The notes: generated by a model not told the origin, from the letters alone. Positions 26,051-34,712 are shown, numbered from the stretch's first letter. The stretch is 35,849 bases of DNA from an uncultured Pelagibacteraceae bacterium (GCA_902623735.1 CACNUU010000009.1:1-35849); one strand, 5' to 3'. Program-made: numbers and translations.

Positions 26051-27520
26051 ATGACTGATCTAGAAAAACATATAAACCAACCAGGTAGAGCAAAACTTGT
26101 TAAAAGAGTTAGAGAAAAAATAAAAGAATTAGGAATAACTTATATTTATTTTCAATTTATATCTGTAACTGGAAGAGTTGTTGGTAAAGGAATCCCAGCA
26201 GATCATTGGGAAAGAACTGCTGAAAAAGGATTTCAACTGGTTTACGGTTCAACGGCAAATTTATTTTTAGATCGTCATAATAACTATATTGGTTATGGTC
26301 CTGAGGCAATGGAACTTGTAGGAATACCAGATCCTGAAACATTTGTTCAGCTTCCATGGGACAAAAGAATTGGAAGGGTTTTTTGTACCTGTTTTAGAAA
26401 CAGAGAAGAAAGAACAAACCCGGGTGGACATTTAACATCAGACTGTAGAGGAAATTTAAGAATTTTTATGGATGAATTCCAAAAGAAACATGGTCTTGAA
26501 TTAAGAGTTGGTACAGAGCCAGAAATGATGTGGCTTACAAAAAATCCAGATGGAACACCTACAGGAAAAGGTTTTTCTAAGCCATTTTGTTATCACATAG
26601 ATCAATTTGAGTCTTTAAGACCTGTTTTTATGAAAGTGATAGAGTACGCTAACGCTATGGGTCTAGATATGATTCAAGGTGATCATGAGGACGCTCCTGG
26701 TCAGCTAGAATTAAACTGGACTTTTGATAATGTATTAAGGAACGCTGATCGACTATCAACTTATCGACAAATATGTGCTCAAGTAGCTAGAGAGCATAAT
26801 CTAATAGCTTGTTTTATGACTAAACCATTTATGGGAGTTTCAGCAAGTGGTTGTCATACCAATATGTCTTTGTGGAAAGGTGGAAAGATTTCAGTAAACA
26901 GACTAGGTCACAAGACATTACCAGGAGTTGAAGAAGTATTTAGTTATGTTTCCGGTGGAACAAATACTTTTATGCCAGATACTAAAGATATGCAGTTACC
27001 AGGTAAAATTGGCCTCCAGTCAATTGCTGGTATTATGGAACACTTGCCAGCATTAACAGCATTAGGATCATCAACAGTGAATTCTTACAGAAGATTATGG
27101 GACCAAGGTTTCTGGGCACCTGTTTATGCTGATTGGGGATACCAAAATAGAACTTGTGGACTTAGAGTATCAGCTCCGGGAAGATTTGAATATAGGTCAG
27201 TAGATTCAATGCATAATCCATATCTTTTAGGGGCAGCTTTATTAAAAGCTTGTGATGAAGGTATTTCTAAAAAAATGAAACCTGCAGCTCCAGAGTCACG
27301 AAATATTTATGAAGCTCAAAAGGCAGGGAAAGATGTAAAAAAACTTCCTTTAAGCTTAGGTGAAGCTTTAGATAGATTATCTGAAGATGAGGTAATTAAA
27401 TCTGCAATGCCAGATGAAATGTACAAAGTGTTTCATTGGTATAAAAATGATGAGTGGGAAAGATTTCTTGGAGCAACAACTCAATGGGATCTTGATACTT
27501 ATCTTGATTGTTTACCATAA
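26051..27520 (+). CDS. gmaS: Gamma-glutamylmethylamide synthetase (glutamine-synthetase-like, GmaS type)
   Basis: This 489-residue glutamine synthetase-family enzyme most likely ligates monomethylamine to glutamate with ATP. All core GS motifs are seen in order: VGTEPEMMW (metal Glu), HEDAPGQLELNW (metal Glu), SASGCHTNMSLW (metal/ATP His), NSYRRLW, and APGRFEYRSVDSMHNPYL. GS sequence alone cannot separate glutamine synthetase, GlnT/GlnIII and GmaS. The GmaS call rests on the three glutamate-synthase-like subunits directly downstream (the gmaS-mgsABC order of methylamine users) and on tmm/tdm upstream. The start is the ATG behind a strong GAGGGG site; an in-frame TTG at 26039 is rejected. Confidence 0.82.
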   Translation: MTDLEKHINQPGRAKLVKRVREKIKELGITYIYFQFISVTGRVVGKGIPADHWERTAEKGFQLVYGSTANLFLDRHNNYIGYGPEAMELVGIPDPETFVQLPWDKRIGRVFCTCFRNREERTNPGGHLTSDCRGNLRIFMDEFQKKHGLELRVGTEPEMMWLTKNPDGTPTGKGFSKPFCYHIDQFESLRPVFMKVIEYANAMGLDMIQGDHEDAPGQLELNWTFDNVLRNADRLSTYRQICAQVAREHNLIACFMTKPFMGVSASGCHTNMSLWKGGKISVNRLGHKTLPGVEEVFSYVSGGTNTFMPDTKDMQLPGKIGLQSIAGIMEHLPALTALGSSTVNSYRRLWDQGFWAPVYADWGYQNRTCGLRVSAPGRFEYRSVDSMHNPYLLGAALLKACDEGISKKMKPAAPESRNIYEAQKAGKDVKKLPLSLGEALDRLSEDEVIKSAMPDEMYKVFHWYKNDEWERFLGATTQWDLDTYLDCLP

Positions 27521-27543
27521 ACTAAAAGGATATTAGTAGAATT

Positions 27544-28488
27544 ATGTGCGGAATAGCGGGACTTATACATAGAGGAAAATCATCAAATGTAGGCAGTGAA
27601 CTTCAAGGCATGCTCCAAGCATTGAAACACAGGGGCGAAGATTCTACAGGTTACGCATTATACGGCGACACAGATGGTAAAAACTTTATCATGCGTTTTA
27701 AAGTTGGTGAAAACGTTGGTGAAGGAAGTTCTTCTGTTGTTGAGGATGTTTCAGTTTATGATGAAAGAAAAAAAATAGTTGATCAAACTCTTTCAGAGTT
27801 AGGTGCAAAAATTGTCAAAGAAGAAAGAACACTTCCCTATTCCTTAAGATATGAGCTTGATTATGATCGAAAAGATTTATTAGAATTTTCTCAACGAATA
27901 GAAAGCATTCCTGGAGTAGAAATTCTTTCAATGGGAAAGTCTTTAGAGGTTATAAAAGATCTAGGAAATGCAAAGGCTGTTTGTGACAGATATTCACTTG
28001 ATAAACTAGTTGGCACTCATGCAATTGGTCATGCTAGAATGGCCACAGAATCGGGGGTTGATATCAAATCAGCTCACCCTTTTTGGGGTTACCCGTTCAG
28101 TGATGTGTCTGTTGTTCACAACGGCCAATTAACTAATTATTGGAATAATAGAAGAGCTTTAGAAAATAAAGGCATGAGGTTTATGTCTGAATGTGACTCA
28201 GAATTAATCGCTGTTTATATTGCACAAAAAATGAGAGAAGGAGCCTCATTACAAGAGGGAATGAAAGATTCATTGACGGGGCTCGATGGTGTTTTTACTT
28301 ATTTTGTAGCAACAAAAGACTCTTTGGGAATGGCGAAGGATACAATGGCTGCAAAACCATTAGTTTTGTATGAGTCGGATGATTTAGTTGCGATGGGTTC
28401 GGAGGAAATAGCAATTAGATCTGTTTTGCCACAAGAAATTGATACTTATGATCCTTTTGATGGAGAGGTAAAGGTATGGCAAATCTAA
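27544..28488 (+). CDS. mgsA: N-methylglutamate synthase subunit A-like, class II glutamine amidotransferase domain
   Basis: This 314-residue Ntn-type (class II) GATase begins MCGIAG, exposing the catalytic Cys2 after Met removal. GHARMATES (about 163-171) and VHNGQLTNY (about 194-202) are the glutamine-binding and oxyanion motifs, as in PurF and glutamate synthase. With the next two genes it rebuilds a three-subunit glutamate-synthase-like enzyme. In the methylamine pathway that enzyme turns gamma-glutamylmethylamide into N-methylglutamate. The gene follows gmaS by 23 bases and overlaps mgsB by 13. A general GlxB-type role is the alternative. Confidence 0.83.
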   Translation: MCGIAGLIHRGKSSNVGSELQGMLQALKHRGEDSTGYALYGDTDGKNFIMRFKVGENVGEGSSSVVEDVSVYDERKKIVDQTLSELGAKIVKEERTLPYSLRYELDYDRKDLLEFSQRIESIPGVEILSMGKSLEVIKDLGNAKAVCDRYSLDKLVGTHAIGHARMATESGVDIKSAHPFWGYPFSDVSVVHNGQLTNYWNNRRALENKGMRFMSECDSELIAVYIAQKMREGASLQEGMKDSLTGLDGVFTYFVATKDSLGMAKDTMAAKPLVLYESDDLVAMGSEEIAIRSVLPQEIDTYDPFDGEVKVWQI

Positions 28489-29330
28489 AAAATGTTACTA
28501 AAAAAACTAAAGCCCAAGCAATGGGTATGCATACTGAAATTTTAACTGGGAGAACACAGCAAAAATTTTTTAACCCTGATGAGGCTGAAAACTTTTTTTA
28601 CTATGGTGCTTACGATGTTGATTTTAATAAAAGAACTGATCTTGATGTCAAAGACATGACAGCTCCTCAAGCAAATAAAGAAATTGATAATTTAATGAGC
28701 CAGGGATATGGAACTATAGTGATAAAAAACCCTCAAGGAAAACACAGTCTAGGTGTTGGAATTCTCAACAAATTAAATTTAATTTTTGAAGGTAGTTTAG
28801 GATACTTCGGAATAGGATCGTGTGATGGACCTATTGTTCGAATCAATGGAAGAGTAGGATGGTCATGTGCTGAAAATTTAATGGCAGGAAAAGTGGTCAT
28901 AGAGAAAAACGCTGGGTCATGTTTTGGAGCTGCTATTAGAGGTGGAGATTTGATATGTAAAGGTAGCGTGGGAGCGCGAACTGGGATAGATATGAAGGGT
29001 GGAACTATTATAATTGGCGGTGATGCTGGCGCTTTTACGGGTTTTATGATGCAAAGAGGAAGGATAATAATTCTTGGAGATGTAGGAATTAATTTAGGCG
29101 ACTCAATGTATGATGGGACAATTTTCGTAGGTGGAGAAATAGGCTCATATGGTAGTGATGCTGTTGATGCTGATCTAACTAAAAGCGACCAAGATTGGTT
29201 GAGAAGAAAATTAAAGGTTGCTGAGATCGGTGAAAATTTTGATGTAAGTAAAATGAAAAAAATTGTAGCTGGAAAAAAACTTTGGAATTATGACAATTTA
29301 GAACCAACAGAGAAAAAAGGAGCAATTTAA
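28476..29330 (+). CDS. mgsB: N-methylglutamate synthase subunit B-like (GXGXG beta-helix domain)
   Basis: This 284-residue protein corresponds to the C-terminal GXGXG (alpha-3) domain of glutamate synthase, a right-handed beta-helix with structural rather than catalytic function. Repeating units are seen (GSLGYFGIGSCDG, GRVGWSCAENLMAGKVVI, GSCFGAAIRGGDLICKGSVG, KGGTIIIGGDAGAFTGFMM, GDVGINLGDSMYDGTIFVGG). An N-terminal extension of about 60 residues precedes the repeats and is absent from the second copy in this window. It starts inside mgsA (13-base overlap, with GGAGAGG upstream) and ends on the mgsC start. Confidence 0.82.
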   Translation: MANLKNVTKKTKAQAMGMHTEILTGRTQQKFFNPDEAENFFYYGAYDVDFNKRTDLDVKDMTAPQANKEIDNLMSQGYGTIVIKNPQGKHSLGVGILNKLNLIFEGSLGYFGIGSCDGPIVRINGRVGWSCAENLMAGKVVIEKNAGSCFGAAIRGGDLICKGSVGARTGIDMKGGTIIIGGDAGAFTGFMMQRGRIIILGDVGINLGDSMYDGTIFVGGEIGSYGSDAVDADLTKSDQDWLRRKLKVAEIGENFDVSKMKKIVAGKKLWNYDNLEPTEKKGAI

Positions 29331-30748
29331 TGGCAAGGAAAAAAACAAAAAAGAAAAAAAATGGAAAATTAAATCGTAACGTTGGTGGAAAAGCTGATGT
29401 TCATTTAAATAACAATGGTTCAAGGAATAAGAGTTTACTTGGTCATAATGCGATTTTCACACCGGAAGTAATTGATGACATTCATATAAAATCTCAATTA
29501 GGTAGATATAGAATGCGTGGAATGGCTTTAATGAAAAAAATTCCAACTTTCGATGATTTGGTTTTCTTACCAGGAACCCTTACTAGATTTGTAATTGAAG
29601 GTTATAGAGAAAAATGTGAAACTAAAACTGTTATTGGTCCAAGATGTGAAAATCCAATTGAGTTAGATATACCTGTTTATATAACTGGAATGAGTTTTGG
29701 GGCTTTGTCCTACGAAGCTAAGACTGCATTAGCTAGAGGAGCGACTATGGCTGGCAGTGCGACTTGTTCTGGTGAAGGTGGAATGATACCTGATGAAAGA
29801 AGATATTCTGAAAAATGGTTTTATCAATGTATTCAATCAAGATATGGTTTTAACCCACATCATGCCCAACTTGCAGATGGAATAGAAGTATTCATTGGTC
29901 AAGGTCAAAAAGTTGGTATGGGTGGTCATTTAATGGGACAAAAAGTAACTGATCAAGTTGCTGAAATGAGATCATTGCCTTCTGGTATTGACCAAAGATC
30001 ACCAGCAAGACACCCTGACTGGCTTGGACCAGATGATTTAGCTTTGAAAGTTGAAGAATTAAGACAATTGACAAAAAATAAAGTACCAATTCAATTAAAG
30101 CTAGGTGCCTCAAAGGTATATGACGACGTTAGAATGGCAGCAAAATGTGATCCCGACTCTATTTATCTTGATGGTATGGAAGGATCTACTGGAGCTGGCC
30201 CACATATTGCAGCAGCAAATACTGGTATACCGGGTATTGCCGCTATTAGAGAAGCTAGACGAGCAATAGATGATGTTGGTAAAACTGGAAAAGTAACATT
30301 AATTTACGCTGGTGGAGTAAGAGATGGAGCAGATATGGCAAAAGCTTTAGCACTTGGTGCAGATGCTATTGCTATAGGAACTGGTTCAATGATAGCTTTG
30401 AATTGTAATAAAGATATTCCAGAAGCAAATTTTGAAAAAGAAATGGGTGTGAAAGCTGGTGAATGTTATCACTGTCATACTGGAAGATGTCCTGTAGGTG
30501 TTGCAACACAAGATCCAAAATTACGAGCGAGATTAAATCCTGATGACGCAGCACTAAGAGTTTATAACTATTTACACTCAATGACACTTGAGGCACAACT
30601 TTTGGCAAGAGCTTGCGGAAAAACTAATATTCATTCACTAGAACCTGAAGATTTAGCAGCATTAACATCTGAGGCTTCTGCATTAGCAAAAGTTCCACTT
30701 GCAGGAACTAACTATACTGTTGGAGTTGATAATTACCATAAGATATAA
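29330..30748 (+). CDS. mgsC: N-methylglutamate synthase subunit C-like (FMN / Fe-S synthase domain)
   Basis: This 472-residue subunit is the FMN-binding (beta/alpha)8 synthase domain of glutamate-synthase-like enzymes, where the imino/amino transfer to 2-oxoglutarate occurs. ITGMSFGALSYEAK (about 119-132) and KLGASKVYDD, LIYAGGVRDGADMAKALALGADA provide FMN and substrate loops. GECYHCHTGRCPVGVATQ (bases 30461-30514) has three cysteines, the [3Fe-4S] ligands. The first 17 residues are strikingly basic (MARKKTKKKKNGKLNRN). It overlaps mgsB by one base. A GltS-like GlxD role is the alternative; the gmaS context favours Mgs. Confidence 0.85.
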   Translation: MARKKTKKKKNGKLNRNVGGKADVHLNNNGSRNKSLLGHNAIFTPEVIDDIHIKSQLGRYRMRGMALMKKIPTFDDLVFLPGTLTRFVIEGYREKCETKTVIGPRCENPIELDIPVYITGMSFGALSYEAKTALARGATMAGSATCSGEGGMIPDERRYSEKWFYQCIQSRYGFNPHHAQLADGIEVFIGQGQKVGMGGHLMGQKVTDQVAEMRSLPSGIDQRSPARHPDWLGPDDLALKVEELRQLTKNKVPIQLKLGASKVYDDVRMAAKCDPDSIYLDGMEGSTGAGPHIAAANTGIPGIAAIREARRAIDDVGKTGKVTLIYAGGVRDGADMAKALALGADAIAIGTGSMIALNCNKDIPEANFEKEMGVKAGECYHCHTGRCPVGVATQDPKLRARLNPDDAALRVYNYLHSMTLEAQLLARACGKTNIHSLEPEDLAALTSEASALAKVPLAGTNYTVGVDNYHKI

Positions 30749-30754
30749 AAAAAT

Positions 30755-31165
30755 ATGCCTAAGAAAAAAAGTAAAAAATTAGTTAAAGTAAAAGAGATTA
30801 AAGGACAGCTGGGTAAGAAGAAAGAAACAGCTAGAGAAAAAATGATCGGTCAGTCAATAGGATACCGATATGATGTCAATCTTTTACCTGATTATAATAA
30901 AATTACTCCTTTTCTTAAAAAATATATAGAAGCAATGGGATGGGATGATTTAAATTGGTTGGAAGATGTTCATATGGGTTATGAAGAGGACAGGCCAGCA
31001 GTTTTTTGTAGAAATGCTAATGGTTGGGTAACAATACCAAAATCAATAAAATTACCAAACAATCAACAAGATAGAGATATGATAGCAAGAGAATTATTAG
31101 TCAAATTTCAAATGTCTCCCAAACATCCTCTTGTTGATTTGAAGAAAGCGTATCTAAAATTTTAA
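30755..31165 (+). CDS. Lysine-rich protein of unknown function at the end of the gmaS-mgs operon (136 aa)
   Basis: I do not recognise this protein. The first 35 residues are very basic (MPKKKSKKLVKVKEIKGQ and on). The remaining 100 look like a compact globular domain with conserved-looking aromatic segments (AMGWDDLNWLEDVHMGYEEDRPAV, split near residue 75-98) and a C-terminal helix. It begins six bases after mgsC with the same kind of Lys-rich start as mgsC. It has no signal peptide, membrane segment or Cys cluster. It may be an accessory or assembly factor of the synthase, an inference from position only. Confidence 0.65.
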   Translation: MPKKKSKKLVKVKEIKGQLGKKKETAREKMIGQSIGYRYDVNLLPDYNKITPFLKKYIEAMGWDDLNWLEDVHMGYEEDRPAVFCRNANGWVTIPKSIKLPNNQQDRDMIARELLVKFQMSPKHPLVDLKKAYLKF

Positions 31166-31180
31166 TTTCACAATCTTAAG

Positions 31181-31211
31181 TTGATTTTTTTTTTATACCT
31201 ATTGTTATAAT
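31181..31211 (+). promoter_or_regulatory. Possible amt promoter
   Basis: TTGATT (31181-31186) and TATAAT (31206-31211) resemble -35 and -10 boxes, with a rather long 19-base spacer containing a run of ten T. An 8-bp inverted repeat, TTAAGTTG (31176-31183) and CAACTTAA (31242-31249), brackets it and might be paired operator half-sites. The transcript would have a leader of about 70 bases ending in a clear GGAGAG ribosome site. The T-run could alternatively mark the end of the mgs transcript, but only a 4-bp hairpin precedes it. Confidence 0.35.
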
Positions 31212-31290
31212 TAGGTTTTTGACACTTCTTTTATTTGTAACCAACTTAAAAATTTTATAGGATTTTTAAAACTAAATAAGGAGAGAGACT

Positions 31291-32691
31291 ATGACTGATC
31301 AGTTAGGTGCTCTTACTACTATATTTACAGAATTTTACTACTGGGTAACAGTGGTACTGATGTTTTTAATTCATGTCGGTTTCTGTATGTATGAGGTTGG
31401 AGCTTCTCGTTACAAACACCATCAACATACTCTAATGAAAAATACGATGCTGATACCTTTGGTAACAGTGACGTGGTTTTTGTTTGGTTGGTGGATATAC
31501 TGGGCTTTCCCTACGGGACCTGGGTTAGCACCTTCAATAATGAATGAAAGTACTGCTCTAATTACCGATGACTCGGCATTTAGCGCAACTTACTACAAAG
31601 CAACAAGTGAGTTAATGGCAATTAACTTGGGAGATCACATATCGGGTGTCTTCTGGGCGGCATTTTTATTATTCTCATGGACAGCTGCATCAATCGTTTC
31701 AGGCGCGATAATTGAAAGAATTACTACTTTTGCATTTGGTATACTAGCTATTGCAATTGGATCAGTATTCTGGGTAATTGACGCTGCATGGGGTTGGCAC
31801 TTTGATGGTTGGATGTTAAAACTTTTAGGATATCACGATGCTTATGCATCTGGTGTAATCCACGCTATAGCTGGTGGATTTGCCTTAGGTGTTCTTATGG
31901 TTTTAGGTCCACGTATTGGAAAATTTTCATCTAGCGGTGAACCAAGAAATATTGGACCAAGAAATCCTTGGTTAGTAACTATTGGATTATTTTTAATCTA
32001 TACAGGTTTCTGGGGATTCTACGCAGCATGTAATATACCAATTTTTGATCTTGGACCTGAATATGGTATGGAAGGCATATCTTATTGGACAGCAACAAAT
32101 ATTTACGTAACTCCTACAACACTAAGTGGTATAACTTTTAACTTCTTAATGTCGTTATCTGGAGGTTTGTTAGCTGGATATTGGATTGCAAAAGGAGATC
32201 CTTTCTGGACATATTCTAGCGGACTAGCAGGAATTATTTGTGCGTCAGCTGGAAATGACTTGTACCATCCTATTCAAGCTATGGTAATTGGTATGATTGG
32301 AGTTGTAATTTCTTACAAACTACATTATTTCGTTGAGCGTAAGTTCAAAATTGATGATGCGGTTGGAGCTGTTGCAGTTCACGGTTATGCTGGATTTATT
32401 GGTCTAGTAATATGCGGTTTCGTTCTTAATGGCTACCCATCGTCTGGTTACAGCGTTGGTGCAATGTGGGACGGGACTACTTACGCAACGATTAACCCAT
32501 TAGGACAATTTCTAGGAGCTATAATTATGTTTGTAGTTCTTGGACTAATACCAGGTTACATCATTGCAAAAGTTCTTCATGGAATGGGTAAATTAAGAAT
32601 ACCTCGTGATGTGGAGATCGCAGGACTTGACTACGAAATAATGGAAACTGCTAAAAAAGACGAAAGAGCTGTTTCGTCGGCAACCAGGTAA
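31291..32691 (+). CDS. amt: Ammonium / methylammonium transporter (Amt family)
   Basis: This 466-residue inner-membrane protein has about eleven helices. The Amt twin histidines are present in ASGVIHAIAGG and VAVHGYAGFIG. An Asp eight residues before the first His corresponds to the recruitment-site Asp of the family. GAIIERITTFAFG matches the GAxAER helix. The family conducts ammonium and often methylammonium. It follows the gmaS-mgs operon and precedes another Mgs-like set, so methylamine uptake is plausible, but nitrogen scavenging alone would also fit. The C-terminal tail (VEIAGLDYEIMETAKKDERAV) is the cytoplasmic Amt tail, where GlnK-type proteins bind in other bacteria. Confidence 0.92.
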   Translation: MTDQLGALTTIFTEFYYWVTVVLMFLIHVGFCMYEVGASRYKHHQHTLMKNTMLIPLVTVTWFLFGWWIYWAFPTGPGLAPSIMNESTALITDDSAFSATYYKATSELMAINLGDHISGVFWAAFLLFSWTAASIVSGAIIERITTFAFGILAIAIGSVFWVIDAAWGWHFDGWMLKLLGYHDAYASGVIHAIAGGFALGVLMVLGPRIGKFSSSGEPRNIGPRNPWLVTIGLFLIYTGFWGFYAACNIPIFDLGPEYGMEGISYWTATNIYVTPTTLSGITFNFLMSLSGGLLAGYWIAKGDPFWTYSSGLAGIICASAGNDLYHPIQAMVIGMIGVVISYKLHYFVERKFKIDDAVGAVAVHGYAGFIGLVICGFVLNGYPSSGYSVGAMWDGTTYATINPLGQFLGAIIMFVVLGLIPGYIIAKVLHGMGKLRIPRDVEIAGLDYEIMETAKKDERAVSSATR

Positions 32692-32703
32692 AGGAGAAAC
32701 AAT

Positions 32704-32934
32704 ATGGCAAATGTTACAAATTGGATCGATCACCTTAACAAACCAGCTGAAGAAGTTGTTGGTGCTGTTTATCCTGGTGCTGGATCCTCGGAAGGATTGC
32801 TAGTAATTTTAGCAATTATTTTATGGATTGGTTGGCATGTTTTAACTGCGAGATCTGAAAGCGAAGAGCTTGAAAGATTAGATAGGAAAAGACATGGTCC
32901 AAATGATCATAAAAGTAATATTACCGATTGGTAA
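32704..32934 (+). CDS. Single-TM small protein cotranscribed with amt (76 aa)
   Basis: This 76-residue protein has one transmembrane helix at about residues 28-48 (GLLVILAIILWIGWHVLTAR) between an acidic N-terminal part and a charged C-terminal tail (ESEELERLDRKRHG). It starts 12 bases after amt behind an AAAGGAG ribosome site and ends just before a strong terminator, so it is part of the amt transcript. No known domain is recognised. It could be an Amt partner or stabiliser. Confidence 0.75.
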   Translation: MANVTNWIDHLNKPAEEVVGAVYPGAGSSEGLLVILAIILWIGWHVLTARSESEELERLDRKRHGPNDHKSNITDW

Positions 32935-32950
32935 TTAATAGAAAAAATTT

Positions 32951-32982
32951 GGGCGCTATATAATTTGTAGCGCCCTTTTTTT
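32951..32982 (+). terminator. Strong factor-independent terminator after amt and its small partner
   Basis: GGGCGCTA (32951-32958) pairs perfectly with TAGCGCCC (32968-32975) around a nine-base loop and is followed directly by seven T. Five A lie just upstream and can extend the stem against the T-run. This GC block stands out in an otherwise A/T-rich region. It lies 16 bases after the stop of the 76-residue gene. Confidence 0.95.
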
Positions 32983-32987
32983 ATTTT

Positions 32988-33146
32988 ATGACAAAAGAAA
33001 ATAAAGAAAATGAAGAGCTAAGACCAAGTAAAATGAGAGGTGTTGCTTTCCCTAAAGCAAAATACGGGGTCTTTGTCGCAATTATCATTATTGTAATAGT
33101 CAATGCTATTTATTATAAGGACGTTTTAGTTTCTTTAATTAAATAG
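32988..33146 (+). CDS. Very small single-TM protein (52 aa) upstream of the second Mgs-like set
   Basis: An ATG-started frame of 52 codons ends in TAG. Its first 25 residues are charged (MTKENKENEELRPSKMRG...), then one hydrophobic helix follows (GVFVAIIIIVIVNAIYY, about residues 27-43) and a short tail. It starts within the T-run side of the terminator and ends eight bases before the next gene, so it may be the first gene of the 33155-35849 operon. No family is recognised. Hydrophobic pattern and tight packing support a real gene; length makes it uncertain. Confidence 0.5.
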   Translation: MTKENKENEELRPSKMRGVAFPKAKYGVFVAIIIIVIVNAIYYKDVLVSLIK

Positions 33147-33154
33147 GAAATATC

Positions 33155-34033
33155 ATGTGTGGAATTGTTGGAATTTATTTAAAAAATGAAAAACTAAAAA
33201 ACTCTCTTGGTTCACTTCTTTCTAAAATGTTGATTAATATGGGATCTCGTGGACCTGATAGTGCAGGTTTTGCAATATATAAGAAAGAGGAAGATGATAA
33301 ATTTAAATATTCAATATGTATTAATAAATTAAATTTTGATGATTTTAAAAAAAAAATTCATGAATATACAGAAGTTGAATTAGAGAAAAATTCTGATCAT
33401 GTAATTTTAAAAACATCCACAAAACCGAGTGAAATGTTAAATATTCTTAAAAAGCATTTTAAAGATGTTGCTTTAGTGGGTTATGGTAAATCAATTGAGA
33501 TATTTAAACAGGTTGGAGATCCTAGTGAAGTTGTTAAAAAATTTAAACTTGATGACTACTCTGGCTCTCATGCTATTGGTCATACTAGAATGGCAACTGA
33601 AAGTGCAATTACAACTGATGGTTCACACCCATATTCTACTGGGGAAGATGAATGTTTAGTTCATAACGGTTCTTTATCTAATCATAACAATCTTAGAAGA
33701 AAGTTAAAAAAAGATGGAGTAAATTTTGACTCAGAAAATGATACTGAAGTAGCCGCTGGATATATCTCAAATAATCTATCTAAAAAAAATTTAAAAGAAA
33801 CACTCAAAGATAGCCTGAAAGATTTAGATGGTTTTTATACTTTTATAACCGGCACAAAAAATGGTTTTGCTGTTTTAAGGGATGAAATTGCTTGTAAACC
33901 GGCAGTGATTGCTGAAACAGATGATTACGTAGCTATAGCATCTGAATTTCAAGCTATGGCACATCTTCCTGAAGTAAATAATGCCAAAATTTTTGAACCA
34001 GAACCGGGTGTAGTTTATTCTTGGGGCAATTAA
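33155..34033 (+). CDS. Second class II glutamine amidotransferase subunit (Mgs/Glx-like, copy 2)
   Basis: This 292-residue paralogue of the protein at 27544 starts MCGIVG with catalytic Cys2. It keeps AIGHTRMATES and LVHNGSLSNHNNLRRK, so glutamine or gamma-glutamyl amide hydrolysis should be intact. The middle region (about residues 45-110) is much more Lys-rich and divergent. It is the first large gene of a second three-subunit set. Its stop overlaps the next ATG by one base (TAATG). It is usually annotated GlxB or glutamate synthase amidotransferase-like; the acceptor is unknown. Confidence 0.85.
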   Translation: MCGIVGIYLKNEKLKNSLGSLLSKMLINMGSRGPDSAGFAIYKKEEDDKFKYSICINKLNFDDFKKKIHEYTEVELEKNSDHVILKTSTKPSEMLNILKKHFKDVALVGYGKSIEIFKQVGDPSEVVKKFKLDDYSGSHAIGHTRMATESAITTDGSHPYSTGEDECLVHNGSLSNHNNLRRKLKKDGVNFDSENDTEVAAGYISNNLSKKNLKETLKDSLKDLDGFYTFITGTKNGFAVLRDEIACKPAVIAETDDYVAIASEFQAMAHLPEVNNAKIFEPEPGVVYSWGN

Positions 34034-34710
34034 TGGAACTAGATTTAAAAAAATTAGAATTAAGGAATGTAAACGATAAATTACAAAATCTAGATAGAAA
34101 ATCTAATGAAAGAGATTTTACAATTATTAATCCTGAAGGAAATCATGCAATATGCGCAGGATTAGATAAAGAAATGAATGTAATAATCAAAGGTCATGTT
34201 GGTTATTATTGTGCGGGTATGAATAAGAAGGCAACTATTACAATTGAAGGAAATGTTGGAACGGGTGTGGCTGAAAATATGATGTCTGGAAAAGTTCATG
34301 TTAAAGGAAATGCCTCTCAGTCTGCAGGTGCTACAGCACATGGAGGTCTTTTAATAATTGATGGTGATGCCAGCTCAAGATGTGGAATATCAATGAAAGG
34401 TGCGGACATTATTGTAAAAGGTTCAGTAGGTCATATGTCAGGGTTCATGTCTCAATCTGGTAATCTTATAGTATGTGGAGACGCTGGTGAGGCATTAGGA
34501 GACAGTTTATATGAAACAAATATCTATATTAAAGGAAATGTGAAATCTCTAGGTGCAGACTGTGTTGAAAAAAAAATGGATAAAAAACATATCAATAAGT
34601 TAAAAAAATTTTTAAAAGATGCTGAAATAAAAAACCATAAAGCAGAAAGCTTCAAAAGATATGGTTCAGCAAGAAAATTGTATAATTTTAAAATCGATAA
34701 TAATTATTAA
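34033..34710 (+). CDS. Second GXGXG beta-helix subunit (Mgs/Glx-like, copy 2)
   Basis: This 225-residue paralogue of mgsB contains the glutamate-synthase GXGXG helix repeats (GHVGYYCAGMNKKATITIEG, GNVGTGVAENMMSGKVHVKG, ATAHGGLLIIDGDASSRCG, KGSVGHMSGFMSQSGNLIV, GDAGEALGDSLYETNIYI). It lacks the 60-residue N-terminal extension of the first copy. The ATG overlapping the previous stop is chosen; an in-frame TTG 12 bases earlier is possible but unneeded. It is a structural partner of the following FMN subunit. Confidence 0.83.
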   Translation: MELDLKKLELRNVNDKLQNLDRKSNERDFTIINPEGNHAICAGLDKEMNVIIKGHVGYYCAGMNKKATITIEGNVGTGVAENMMSGKVHVKGNASQSAGATAHGGLLIIDGDASSRCGISMKGADIIVKGSVGHMSGFMSQSGNLIVCGDAGEALGDSLYETNIYIKGNVKSLGADCVEKKMDKKHINKLKKFLKDAEIKNHKAESFKRYGSARKLYNFKIDNNY

Positions 34711-34712
34711 TT

